The notes under the pieces: generated by a model | Told to the model about the DNA's origin: nothing | What the model saw: only the letters and a program-made list of their open reading frames with translations | Database searches by the model: none | Shown: positions 35,091 through 35,279 of the stretch, piece after piece | Position numbering within the stretch: the first letter of the stretch is position 1 | Layout: each line of letters opens with the position of its first letter | Translations under genes and position numbers: made by a program | Assembly (NCBI GenBank): GCA_012840725.1 | Contig: DURQ01000064.1 | Coordinates: 1-35,279, forward strand | DNA: 35,279 nucleotides | Reading direction: 5' to 3' | Origin: Bacillota bacterium | Lineage (GTDB): Bacteria; Bacillota; Limnochordia; Darwinibacteriales; Darwinibacteriaceae

Positions 35091-35279
35091 GGCGGTCTCA
35101 TCCTGTGGTCACTGCAATGCTGATCTGCATCCGGCGTGTGAAAATGACAGAGCAATACACCCCTTGGCCACAACGCCTGGGAGTGGCGAGCCAGACCTGG
35201 ATTTCCTCGTGGAAGAGTTGGACGCTGCGGTAGAACACGCCATAGCGTGCGGGCCGTCACAGCTGAAACAGCCTTGCTC

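Overview
The window reads as chromosomal DNA of a GC-rich member of the Bacillota (Firmicutes), probably an anaerobic clostridial or Limnochordia-like lineage. The basis is strong AGGAGG-type ribosome binding sites with frequent GTG/TTG starts, a T-box riboswitch in front of tyrS, a YlxP-type DUF503 gene beside mnmA, a two-gene heterodimeric ABC exporter under a MarR regulator, and a fermentative gene set (ATP-type PEP carboxykinase, histidine-to-glutamate degradation, glutamate dehydrogenase). The exact taxon cannot be fixed from the sequence alone. No rRNA, tRNA, insertion sequence, prophage or CRISPR array was seen.

Layout. 1-6904 (minus strand): marR, two ABC exporter half-transporters, mnmA and a DUF503 gene in one tightly packed run, then pckA, which is cut by the left edge. 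6905-8469 (minus): tyrS with its terminator, T-box leader and promoter. 8453-10025 (minus): a small coiled-coil protein and an amidohydrolase, unassigned. 10051-16031 (minus): a complete histidine utilisation operon hutH-hutU-ftcD-hutI-fchA. 16140-20694 (plus): a ROK regulator, an extracellular sugar-binding protein and two permeases, without an ATPase, closed by a bidirectional terminator. 20707-23840 (minus): cardiolipin synthase, a permuted NlpC/P60-like protein and a PleD-like diguanylate cyclase. 24114-25342 (plus): a glutamate dehydrogenase broken by a frameshift. 25265-28530 (minus): a compact four-gene operon with an MFS exporter, a GrpB-family protein, an AviRa-like 23S rRNA methyltransferase and an unassigned protein, preceded by an eight-codon leader ORF. 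28624-30225 (minus): a pyruvate-oxidase/acetolactate-synthase-like TPP enzyme. 30307-31656 (plus): an SPFH membrane protein and a ribbon-helix-helix protein, with a palindrome lying across divergent promoters. 31753-31866: a relic of an MNT-type nucleotidyltransferase. 31964-33653 (minus): a methyltransferase and an HSL-type esterase. 33802-35090 (plus): rsgA with promoter and terminator.

How the genes work together. The hut operon converts histidine to glutamate while loading a one-carbon unit on tetrahydrofolate, and the (broken) glutamate dehydrogenase would connect glutamate to 2-oxoglutarate. The ROK/binding-protein/permease set is a carbohydrate importer that must borrow an ATPase from elsewhere. 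The MarR palindrome sits on its own promoter, so the exporter is probably induced by a ligand. The most interesting segment is 25265-28530, which has the form of a possible antibiotic-resistance cassette: a homologue of the avilamycin-resistance rRNA methyltransferase AviRa is co-transcribed with an efflux pump whose start codon overlaps the stop of a short, well-translated-looking leader peptide.
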